A DNA stretch of 64,000 nucleotides. It comes from Rhyacichthys aspro (taxonomy: Eukaryota; Chordata; Actinopteri; Gobiiformes; Rhyacichthyidae). Shown here piece after piece: positions 1 to 12,000 of this stretch. Location: the NCBI GenBank assembly GCA_036850595.1, contig CM072165.1, positions 8,628,109 through 8,692,108 of the forward strand. Direction: 5' to 3'. Below the pieces are notes generated by a model. That model had not been told where the DNA came from. It saw only the letters and a list, made by a program, of their open reading frames with translations, and searched no databases. How positions within the stretch are numbered: the first letter of the stretch is position 1; each line of letters starts with the position of its first letter. Position numbers and translations under genes: made by a program.

Positions 1-71
1 GGACTGTCCCAAACACCAGTGGCTATCGCGGAGGTCCTGTCTCTTCATGGCCAACCCCACCATCGTGTCGC
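1..71 (+). CDS. rell1: RELL1 upstream exon (partial)
   Basis: The window opens in what looks like coding sequence ending at a good donor (C|GTAAGT at 72). Only reading frame 2 joins the next exon in phase, where C plus TG gives Leu. That frame is open and encodes a basic, Cys-containing stretch (DCPKHQWLSRRSC...) ending in MANPTIVS. It does not resemble the mammalian RELL1 N-terminus that I know, but the ectodomain is poorly conserved. An in-frame ATG at 47 exists but would not give a signal peptide. Assignment rests on the donor and phase only. Confidence 0.5.
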
Positions 72-3000
72 GTAAGTTTGCATTATTTTTTCCACTTTGG
101 ATGAGAAGCGCTGCAGCAGATTGATGATCTAGAGGACTAGGCTCCATGTTTCATACCCTGAAGTCCTGATATTTTCCAAGTAGTAGCAAGCGTTAAGAGT
201 GGAATTGGAGCTCCAATAACACTTAGAAACACCAGGCGAGCATATCTAAAACCAACTTTTGCATTTTAAAGAAGAGCTGTAAATCACTGGAACATGACTC
301 TAAGCGTAAAGGTAGAAAATATGTAAAGCGCAATAATGAACTGGAACAAATCTGTCATCAATTAGGGAGTCCTGCTTCTGATGATGATGTAGACTATTAT
401 TGTTTCATATCCAGAGATAACGCACTCCTTTATTGACTGGTCCAGGATGCATGTCTCAGCCGCAATAAATGCCACGTCTAAAACATTGCATACTGCATAC
501 TGTCTCCTTCCAGCTGCCTATCCTCTTACACATACAGGAGCTCTTAAGAACTAAAGCAGAGACCACAGTGGTTTCTGCAGCTTCCATGTGCATTGACTTC
601 TGGTGCGTAATTGAATGTACACCACATCTACAGACAGAAAATAGAGCCAAACAGAAAGTCAGAAAATGTTTGTGTCTGCAAAGTCGAGCAGGAAACATGG
701 CAGATGTAACTTGAATCAGTGCATAGTTGTGACAATCATGTCCTTAGGTGAATGTTGTGATTTCTAATGTGACTGGGGTTAGATTGTGATAATTAAGAAG
801 TTTAACACCAGATATAAAGACTTTAGATTTCCTGTGAGCCTTGGCCTAATACGGAGTGATAATGAGTTTTACAATGAAGAAATGACAGATGGTCAGATTT
901 GAACGGATGGACATTTAACCCTTTTACTGCAGGACTGAGTTGATAGTAATAGTGTTTTCTGTCATTTCTAAGAAGACATAAGAAGACTAAATACCATACA
1001 GTTCATAATTACATCAGTCGTTTATGAGTTGAACAGTGTTAGAACAATGGTTGTGTGCCATGTTTATTCACTGTGCCTATTTCAGACAGTTGTGGTTACA
1101 GAATAAGAGCTGTGGCCAAACTAATGGGGAATGAGAAGAGGACCAACATTTTCCATTTCCCTGAGGAAGATGATAATGCAGTTACACCAAGCTATGGATT
1201 AGATTGTAGAACGTCTGGAAGGTCAGTCTTTGATAAAACATAGAGCATTTCTGAGATTTCCCCCCCAGTATCAAAAAGGTTTCAAACACAGTACTTAACC
1301 TTTCAACATACCCCTGTCTCATGGAGGTTTTCAGCAAGAAGGAACAACCACATCCTTGTTTTTTGACCCGACCTTTGTCATTAATACATGGTGCTCTGGT
1401 CATCGGCACTGGTCACCAATGGTGTCTTAACACATCTGTGCTGACTGTGGGAAGTTGGACCGTAGACAACTGAGTTTAGGTGGAGTTTTGGTTGTTTATA
1501 AGAAGAAAAACTGGTATGAAAATGTTGGGCAAAGTGCAAGAAGACTTAGGCCACATACTTGCAAACCACAGTATTTCTGAACGAATCATTACCCCTCTTG
1601 CGTTTTTTACAGAAAATTGATTTGACATCATTTGGTGAAAAAGGGCTGCGGAGACGTCAATAACCTTCAGGCGGACAGATGTACGCTGAGGCTCAATCCT
1701 TTAAAACTGCAGGAAATTACACTAGCGGGACGGTAAAGCCCTTTTATCAAGTTGGAGCTAACTCTGAAATACATTTCAGCTTCAGATAATTTGACACTGG
1801 ACAGGAGTACTTTGGGTTTTTGGAAAGCACCCAGCTGTTTTGGGCCTACTTTGTTTAAAGCACAAGGCAGTAAAAATGTTAAGTTGGATTTGAGATGTAC
1901 TTGCTTCAATCTTTAAAATGGCTGATGTTGGGGTTTTTTTAATACAAGGACAGACTGACCCAATCAGATTTCACTTTACTACACTAAATTCATTCTCTGT
2001 TTAAACACAGGGCTGGTCACTGGGAGGTCAGTGACTAGACAATGGTCTATCTCAGTCTATTCAGCCTGACGCACCAGAGACAATGAGAGAGCACAATCCC
2101 TGCGTCAGGAGACACACTGTTGGGCATATGCACTCGCACAGAAAGTCCCTCTCTGTTTTGTTTTTTTAGAGCCATAAGCTTTGATTCAATTATATGTTAT
2201 TGAGGTTTTTTTTAGACCCCTACTCTTCTGTCTCTTGCTGACTGCTTCCTTGCCGCTCATTGTTATGATAACGGACAAAGGGCCTCTTGTGTGTTGCGTT
2301 GTAATGGAATGTGTCACATGGTTCACCGGGAGCTTTTCTCGAGTCTGCCCTTTGAACTGTGACCTCACACATATTGGTTTTTGAAATGAATAGCTGTGAA
2401 TGGAAATTCCATACGATTTTGAAATATTGACAGAACGTGAGTTTTGGGCACCTTTCCAGAAGAAAAAGCTTACAAGTGGTCACAGTTTATTTCCAGAATT
2501 TATCAGTAGTAAAAGCCTTGATGCTCAGTTTGGTACCATATTAAACTAGTGACTGTTTTTTTCTGTTTTGAGTTATAAGAGTTGCAGAACTTACTATCTC
2601 CATCAATTAAAAGTTTTTTTTCCTTCATTTAAGTTTGCTGTTCATTATGCTTTTCTCCCTGGGGGCAGAGTTTATTCAGCTGTGACCACATTGCTGCACA
2701 ATAACAATGTCCCGTGTTTCATATTTGTAGCTTTGATGTGGCACAATGAAGCGGAATAAAGGCACAGGGTTCCTCTTTGTATGAAGCTAGTGTCTGCTCT
2801 GAACTTATCTCCCTAGTGTCAAGTGGCACCTGCTGGGTCCAAAGTCTGGCTTTTGTAAATAGGTGTAATGGGAGATGGAACTGGTAAAGTGATTATGTTT
2901 ATGGCCACTTCAAACAATCCTATTCTTTCTGATGTTTTTCGCTTATCTCTAAAATACCCCACTTTTGCATGCATTTCTCTTTCAAGCTGTTTCCTGATAC

Positions 3001-6000
3001 ACTCATGAAAGCTTCCCTTCTTCTGACACTGAATTGATCCTACTGGCCATAAAATGGGTGACATCTCGCACCAGATTAAGCAATTAGACTGCAAAGGCAA
3101 GCGCATACTCGATTCATCCAGGAAAGCTCGGTCATGTTGCAGCTGAAGGCATTTAAAAATCCCTCAGCTGCTCAGGCTTGGTTTCAAATCTAACCCCAGA
3201 CTGTAGCTGTGGATATGGGTTTGCCATGTAACTACAGTCTTACAAAAACATGACATTCACTTGTTTTATGTTCTGTTTTTTGTTTTTTTTTAGTGGAGAA
3301 TGCCGCAGGGACTGGTAAGAACGAGACTGGAGCGGGAAACAGCAACCAGCATGACTTCACAGCGTTTGCCCTAGTGCCGGCGTTTTTCCTCCTGGGGCTG
3401 CTCGGAGTGGTCATCTGCCACGTGTTAAAGAGGAAGGGCTACCGCTGCACCACTGAAGCTCAGGGCCAGGTCGAGGCGGAGGAACATGATGAGCTGGAAA
3501 AAGATCCGGAGATGGGAGGTAGGAAGGGTCAAGGATACAACATGTAGCTTTAGGAGACGGTTATGGAGGTTATTGGTAGTTAATAGGACCTGGAAACTAA
3601 TCAGTGATAAACAGAAGATTAAGAGGTGCCGTGTGTAGTTTTTGGCTGAATCGGCCATTCCACAAAGATGATGAGTTCACTTAAAAAATGATTCAGTTGA
3701 TATATGTTGTAAGCCGTTATGCAACATTTTTAGTTAAAAAAGAAAACATGCAAAAACATTTCCTTCAGGGCAGAAGCAGGAAGTAATAGAACTTACACTG
3801 TGTATTAAAATGCATTCTTGAAGTCATTATGACTGAAACATTTTATTTTGCTCAACTGTATGTTTCAAATATGTTCACAGTGCATGTTCAAATGGGATTT
3901 TTGAATGAAAACGGTTTGACTTAATAATTTAGTTTAAGTTCTGTGATGCTGCCTTACAGTTTGGGTGTTTGTTTGTACATTAATTACAATAGGTAAGAAA
4001 ATGTTCAGCATATGTGGCTGAAGTGTTGTGTTGAAAAAAAAAATGGTCGCCATGTTTTGTGACTGAAATTGCAGAATGACTACTGCTTTAAATTTCAATG
4101 ACAGTTGAGCTTATTTACCTATTGTAAATGGTGTATTTCACTGAAGAAGAGCCAATGGGTGTACAGTATATATCCCACAAACAGTCTACCCTGGTGCTGA
4201 CATTAACTTCGACGATTAAAGGGTCTTAAAAAGAAAACTCGGGGAACTATTAGACAATTCATGTAGGTTTGTGCATGTGTGATCATTTGTACACTTTATA
4301 AGTCCACAACTAGTCCTCTTTTGATGGATTTTTTTAAAAAGGTCTTGGTAAAACAGCACAAGTTTAGGTCAAACACCTTAAGTTTGCAAGTTACCAACTC
4401 ACCTCGTCAGAACAAAATGGATGCTGTGGCACACAGACAAAAGGCATTTAAAAAAAAACCTTTTCATTTTGGCCTGCTGAGGAAAAAGGTTTGGGCACCC
4501 CTGCTCAGACTTGTTTGGTAACATCAACTAAACCCATTTCATAACCAGATGTTACTATATGCAGCTGAAAAATATGTGACCAATTAAGCTGTGTCTTTGC
4601 AGCTAGCTGTAGATGAGAAAAATGTCCGTCACACCAGTTAGTCATACCTGGCTTGCGGTAATGTGACAATTGGCTGTGCTATAATTAGTCATACAACAAA
4701 GAACTAATTTTCTCATTATTTTTTGAATGGGAAACAATATGGGCCTGGCAAGTTTCTATTTTTAGAGACACTCACAAGGTTATTACTCTACTTAAGTCAC
4801 TAAGTCAACACCGATTCATTTAAAGTTTCAAGTTTCATTTAAGTATCATAGAGTCAGATATTCACGTGCAGCCGTAAAAGTGTGAGGTGATATCTTTCGC
4901 ATCGCTTTACAAATGAATCACCGTTTTATTTTCAATTTTCCTGTCATACTCATGTGATTTTGAGGGGTCAGTTGTCATGTGCGCATTGCTCATAGTCGCC
5001 CACCTTCTCATGTTTACTGTCGGGCACATAACACATTCCCAACCCACCTCTGTTTGCCCGTCACGGCGATAAGAATATAGATACAGTCTTATCACGGGAC
5101 GTTGACTTTCCTCGTAATTTCAGTTTTTTCAGAGAATAGCACTCAGGAAGTAATCTGTCGTTGTAACCCGTGGTGTGACACAACTAGGGGTGTGTTATCT
5201 GAGGTGAGGACAGCTTAGATTATCATTATCATGTCTCTGAATGACACTCTAATGTTCAGGAAGTGGGGAAATGAAACGATGGTTGTTTTTTTTCAACTTT
5301 CTGTGGTTGTAATGACGGTGAATCTGAACCAGGGCTATACCACACATGCTGCAGTGCAATGGAAACTATTAGCTGTTTACATTGTACTGCAGGGGGAGTC
5401 TGTACTGGTGTTTATCTCTTAAGTACAGTATAGTCCAGGTTAGCTTATAGCCTTAATAGTCCTGACCTTTGGAAATAATATAACCTCTGCCCTTCTCTGA
5501 AACCTGTTATTTATCATTCCACTTGTAGTAATTCCTATATTGAAAAAGGACTTTCCTGTAATGCAATTGAGAATTCCCTTTTACTTGTCTGTCTTTGTCT
5601 TGTCAGCAGGCCCATCCCTTTTACGCATGTAGAAACAAAAGAGACGGAAAAAAACAAACAGCTCAGTCGATTCGTTCTTACGTTTCATGTGATCAGGTTT
5701 CATTGGTCTCAGCTTGGATTTGCTCGGATTGGCTTTTGGGTTGAGTTTTTATGCTCTTTTTAATGCCAGCTTCGTTAGTCTGTTTGGTGTGGACTAAAAG
5801 ACGCTGGTGTGAAAATGCAGTGTGTAATATAAGAAGCACTCCAATCAACAGGAAACCGTAGGAAGTGCCTCACAGGGGTGTGTGCTAAATAATGCTTGCA
5901 CAATTACACTTGACCACTAGCCCTTCTTCCTAAACGTTTTCATTCACAAGCTTTATTTGTCAGTGTTGGAGCCATTTTTATTGTCACACTTTTGTAGCAT

Positions 6001-9000
6001 AGATGTAGTCATAAGTGCTGTAGTTTTAACTGTGTATCTTTCTGTTCTCTGCAGAGATGAATGACACCATGAGTGAAAACAATGACACCGTCGGACAGAT
6101 CGTCCACTACATTATGAAAAATGAAGGTACAACGCGCTCAACTGAAAGCTACATTTCCACCTGTGCTCTGTGTCTTTGCTCTTATTACTTTCTCTTTTAT
6201 CTGCATCTCTTACGCTGTGTTTCTAAGAACATTTTCACACATTATCCAGGAAGTGTTCTGTAGGGCAGGTTTGCGTATGAATGAGAGTTTTACTGGAAGT
6301 TCAGATTCAAGGGCTTTGGAAAAGAAGGTCATTATTAATTTTGGATCACAGCTGCACATGGGTATGTTGTGCTGAATGATTTGAAGAGTCCTGAAGAAAG
6401 GAAAGAGTGCCATCTAGAGGTAATCATAGAGTAATTCACTGGGACAGACACAAAAATGTGTGGCCAAAAGTGTTTTTATTTATAATATCTATACATAATA
6501 CATATTAATGATATGCTCACTGCACTATTTTGTGGGCTTGAAAAAGTGCAACAACTTTGAAGTACAGTATATTGCATCAATTCTAATATAGATAAAGTAA
6601 TTTCATGTTACCTTTCCACAGGATTAGTAATAACCCTGAAAACATAGCATTTTCTCGCTTATGATTTTGATATATTTATTAAGTAAGTGACTCAGGCGTG
6701 AAGGGGAAGCCTCTCAGGGAAAAAAAAAAAAAAAGCATGACTAAAATCAGCCCTCTGCGCTAAAAATAACTAGCTGTCATCCTGGGTGCTTTCATAAAAA
6801 GGCCCGTGGTGCCAGATGGTATGAGGATGATAAGGCTGGTTACATGTAATCATAGAGTACGACTCTGGCGCGCACCTTCATGAGTCATCTGTGTTTCGCT
6901 GTACTTTGGCCCCATTTCCCGAGGTATGTGAAAATTTCAATGTGAGTATACAGTGAGTGCACATCTTTTTTTTTAAGTCAGTGAATGCATCAGGGCCTGG
7001 TCTTAAGGAAATCTGCCCAGAGAGAAGAAATTATGCAAATGTGCATGTGAGCTGTTGGCATTGTGTGGATGCTGACGTTTGTTGGAGAAATTGAAAAAGT
7101 CCTTCTGATGTGCCATTAAATTGTTTTAAGAAGTAATCTTTAGCCACCATCTTTCAATAAGCGCTTTGCTTTTGAAGTCACTGAAGCGTTCTCATTGCTA
7201 ATTCCCACAATACTTTTATCTCCCCCTCTTTTTTGTGCTCCTCAATCAGACTTTTTCTCTCTTTCTGTTTCAGCCAACTCCGACGCCTTGAAAGCCATGA
7301 TTCATGAAAACAGCATTGATTCAGACGGGTAAGTTTCCCTTTAAATCTTATCTCAAACGGCTCTTTTCTTTTCCTTGTCCAATTTTGAAATGAATTCAAA
7401 AATTGCTGCACTGTAGTTGTGAACCACCAGATGGCACCAGAAGTCTCTCTTACAGCCAAGTCATGTCAGCACAGCAGTGATTGAACACAGCGGGAAATGA
7501 ATGGACAAGGCAATCAGGCCACATTTTACCTCTGATAGGCTTCCAGATTGGCAGAGCTTGATTGGGAGCAGGCAGCTGGGGACTATTCCCAAAATGCCAC
7601 AGTGCCCCATATTGCAGCATTGAGGCATTATTTAAGAATATCTCTCTCAGTCGCTGCTGGCATCAGTTCTTAATAAATCTGAAGCCAGAATCCGCAGATG
7701 TTAATGACAACTTCACTTTTAACTCCACAGTTTGCTGCCCTTGTTTCTTTTTTAAACCTATTGCATAAATATGGTGATTTCTATAAACATTTAACTAGAT
7801 TCTTGTGCAGAAATGATTTTTTTGCAGTACAGGCCCAAGTAAGTGATACACAAACTTAATTTAGTCACCATTTTGGGCTGTGAAAGATGTCCACCAAGTA
7901 TTTTATCTCACCTAGTTTACCGTTTTTAAATTCTCCGTACTTCTGTTTGTTAACACGATACTGTAATACACGAGAGAAAGTCATCAGCGTATCAGAAACC
8001 CAAGGTGACCACTTTGTCATGTGGAAATGGCCATGTATCACGCTTAACGCCGTCTCAGATAACACTTTCCGTGCAAGTGGTCACCTGTGCAGCGTTTATT
8101 GAACAGTGTAGCAGCCAGCGCTCGTCCACTCAGATAAGGGAAAGAGAATCGGACTGACAGGAGAGAAGTGGAAGGGAATCGAGTGGTTGTTTTGCTTTTC
8201 TCCCCGTGTCCCTCTGTCATCTTCTCTTCATCCCGATGCGTATTGTTCACTGAGTCAAAGCGGGAGATAAAGACAGGGGAGATGTTCACCTTTGTTAAGA
8301 AGAAGCGGCGAGGATAAATAGCGGAAGTGTTGCCTCAGCCGGGGAAAAGGTATTCTGCTCAGTCACAGTGCTGCTCAGGAGAAGGAGAATCAGCTGAAAT
8401 CATTTCCCTAGAGTCACTTTCATGTGTCTTCAGTTCCCCTTCCAAATCTCCTGTCTATAGCCCTCGCTTTTGTGTGCCACTTCCTGCCATTTTTTGTGTT
8501 CATTTCAGTTTGCTAGGAGTCCCTCGGTTATTCTCCACGGTTTCTCTCATCCAGGTCGGGCAGGCTGCCAGTGGATCACTTAGAGATAGTGGAATAGAGG
8601 CGAAGAGGGGTATTGGAGGGGGGTAATTTATGGGACACTTCGGGGGGAGAGAGAAAGACTGATGAAGAGGAATAGGAGACACTATAAGGGGCAGTAGTGA
8701 GGTAGTGAGGCCAGGGTGAGCTACAGTATCTGCCTCTCCAGATTCAGCCGGTCCTCCACCATTTACCACTCATCTGCCCCTCTGTAGTGCCTCTTCTTCT
8801 TCTTTCACTGCTTTCTCGGGAGTTCATTAAAATTCTTTACTAAAAGCTTTTTTTCTTTGACAGTACTAGAGATTTGCTGTGGTGCTCGGTGCATGCATTA
8901 AACGGGAAACAAGAATAGCACACCGGACTAATAAAATCTAGGGAGGGTATTTGTAGTAGGGCTTGTATTGTATGGTATCAACAAGACTGCATTCTCCCTA

Positions 9001-12000
9001 GAGTCATCAAACATGCACAATGAACACACGCTTCCTGCCTGATAATGAGAAAAAACAAACACATTGCAGCTTTACTTAAAAAAACATGTTTAAAGATATG
9101 GAATTCAATCAAGCCTCTGTTATTCTCCACTGATCAGGCGTCCCATTAGTTCATCTGCTGCCTGTTCGTACAGAAATTTGCTTCCATCATAACTTTAAAC
9201 ATTATAATTCAGCTCGATTGTTCTCAAAGAGCTTGTCGGTAATTATTTTCGTCCTGATGAAATATGAAAGATGAAATATGAAATACGAACGTGCCTTTCC
9301 TGCCGGGATAGGCTGTGATAAACGGAGCGCCGTGGAATCCAGTCGGCTTAACTTCTCGCCTCGAAATGAAAATGTTTTGGGCTGAATGTAGGTCAGTACT
9401 TCGCAGCGAAAGGTCTCACTTTTCAAAGCTCCAAAGAATTGACAAGCGAAAAATGTAGTTTTTGTAAGACGTGATGGTGCTGACCTATGAAAGGTTTCTT
9501 GGTTCATTTCTTCTGACTTGTGGAGTTATAGCTTTTTTGGCTCAGTTACATTCTTTTTCTTGTGCTTTATGGATAATAAAAGGGGCACATTCTCGAGCAG
9601 CTTCACTAATTACACACTCACCGCGTAATTATTGTGTCGCATTAAGGATCATTTCGATGACCTGATCTGCTTTCCCTTCCTTAGGCCTCCTCTTACCCCC
9701 ACCTCCCCTGCCACCGCCACTCCTCCGCTGACTCCTGTTTCGCCCGGGGCTCCTCTGGGCGCTCCGAAACACACCTGCAACCACCTGCACACCATCGGAG
9801 GCCCGGGCGGCCACAAGAACATCTGCACGCGCTGTAGCCAGAAAAAATGGCCGCTCATGAGGAAACCTTCAGCCCGTAAGGCAGAGCAGAGACGGAGCCA
9901 CTGTGGAGAGGTCACGGTGCTGGCTGTGGGCAGGTGTGTACGAGCGCGTGCCAAGAAAAGGCAGAACAGCTCATCCTAGAAATTCCCTTTTGTTAGAAGT
10001 TATTAAGTTTGCCTCAGAGCCAAATCAAGTATTCCTACACACACTTCATTTAATATCAAACTTTAACCCTGGATGACAAATCCACTCTTAATTACTTTGG
10101 CTAACTCCATGGCGCACTTTGACAGAGGACTAGTGACCTGGAACACACACGGCAGAACAGTAAGGGAAGGAAAATACAAGCTGCGGGGCGGGATGTGTGT
10201 GGAGATTTTGTGTAAGCTTCAGTGCTTAACCTGTGTCGTAGAGGCACTGCACCTTGGCAACAAGCCACGCCAAAAGGACATAAGAGAAGTTCTCACAAAA
10301 GAAAGGCACAAGGCAGATTCATGACTGAAATAAGTCCAGAGCTATTTTTTGTGGGACATATTAGTAGCTGATGTTGGAAACCAGTAAAGCTCCTCCAACC
10401 TTTGTTAAATTAATCAGTTCTTATTATCTTTAATTGGTGGGCTGTCACCACGGGGCAAAACCTTCTGAAAAAAGTAGCTAATGAGACTTCATGACTGTGT
10501 TTGGCTTGACGTCTGCTCGGTGCAGGATACAAAGGGTTTCATCATCATTGCAACACATGCACCAGTCTCACTGGACTTTTTAGCTGCAGGATTAAAAAAA
10601 CATTTTTTTCAGATTTTTTAGCTTAACTTGTTAGAATCCAGTGATAGTGACTGGAAATGAGATGGGGACAGAAGAGAAGCCTGCACTAATTGGGGTTTCA
10701 ACAGATGGCACAGATTTTAAATAGAGCTGTATGTTATAAGCTTACAAGCTCTAATCATATCCAGATCCTGCTTTGCAAATAATCTTGGATTGTCTGTTTA
10801 GTTTCTGAAAAAGAAAAAAAAAAAAATCGTCTTCTACCACTTAGTCCCATTGGGGTTGAAGGTGGCTAGAGCCTATCCCAGCAGCTTGGGCCTGAAGCGG
10901 GTACACTCTGGACAATGGCTCTGGTTAGTCACAGAGATGACGTTCATCCACTAGGGGCACCCTCCTCTATAGCATGCAGTAATCAAATTACTCACACAAC
11001 CATATACATTAGCAATGTACATGCCATTATGACATTAGTTTTTTGTGACACAGAAGGTAGTTTTGAAATTGAAATTTGAAATTAAAGCCAGCACAGTTAA
11101 GATAAGGTTGTCCTGGCTTTTGAAGTAAAGAGATGATTTCTCAGTCCACCAGTGGAGCAGAAGAGCATCGTTCTCCTCATCCTTAATGTCCTGCTGAGAG
11201 GTGATTGGGATGCAGAGAGGCTTCTTTTCATTTACACACCCAGATGAATAGCGGCGTCCGCTAAGGGTCAACATGACCTGGATACAAGTAATCATTTGCT
11301 GATTTAATTAAAGATTCAGACTACATGTGTTGCTAGTGCGTGGAGATGTTTTGTGTTGGTTGAAGAGTTGTATATTTATGTAGAAATAATAGAAAATACC
11401 AGCTGTAGCACAGAAATAAGCAACCTAACAAGTTTTAACTATAAGTAAATCATTTAATATTGCCACAAAATTTCTGTTAAAATGCTTTTCCTAAATGTGG
11501 CTTTTTATAAAAACATACACACACTCCAAAACGAGCAAAGTTCTTCTAGAAAAGAGTGCCTTTTTAGTTCCTTAACTTTGATAAACTCTTTCTTCCTTCC
11601 ACACATGAAGACCCAAGTTAGTTTTAATGAGCTCAGTTTCCAGAGCAAAAAAAGTCTGAACTTGTTTTGAACTTGTTTTGTCCTCTCGGTCAGGTTCCGT
11701 GTAACGAAACCGGTCTGTGATAAACCGGCGAGGAGGACCCTGCTGGTAACAGATTCTACACCCACGTCACCCACAGAGGTGGAGCCAAAGAGCCGGACCA
11801 CATCAGAGTCCCAACAGGTCTGTGTCCTGGAAACATCAACACGTAATCAGTCTTTCCTTTTATGTTTGGTCTCTTTCCAGCTGGCAGCTTCTTATGTATT
11901 CAGAGTGATGTATGAGTGTCCAAATAAGGTCCACATGGGGCTCCGGAGCCTGCTTAAATTATGTACTCAGTGTCATTCATGTCACTTCCAGATAAATAAT

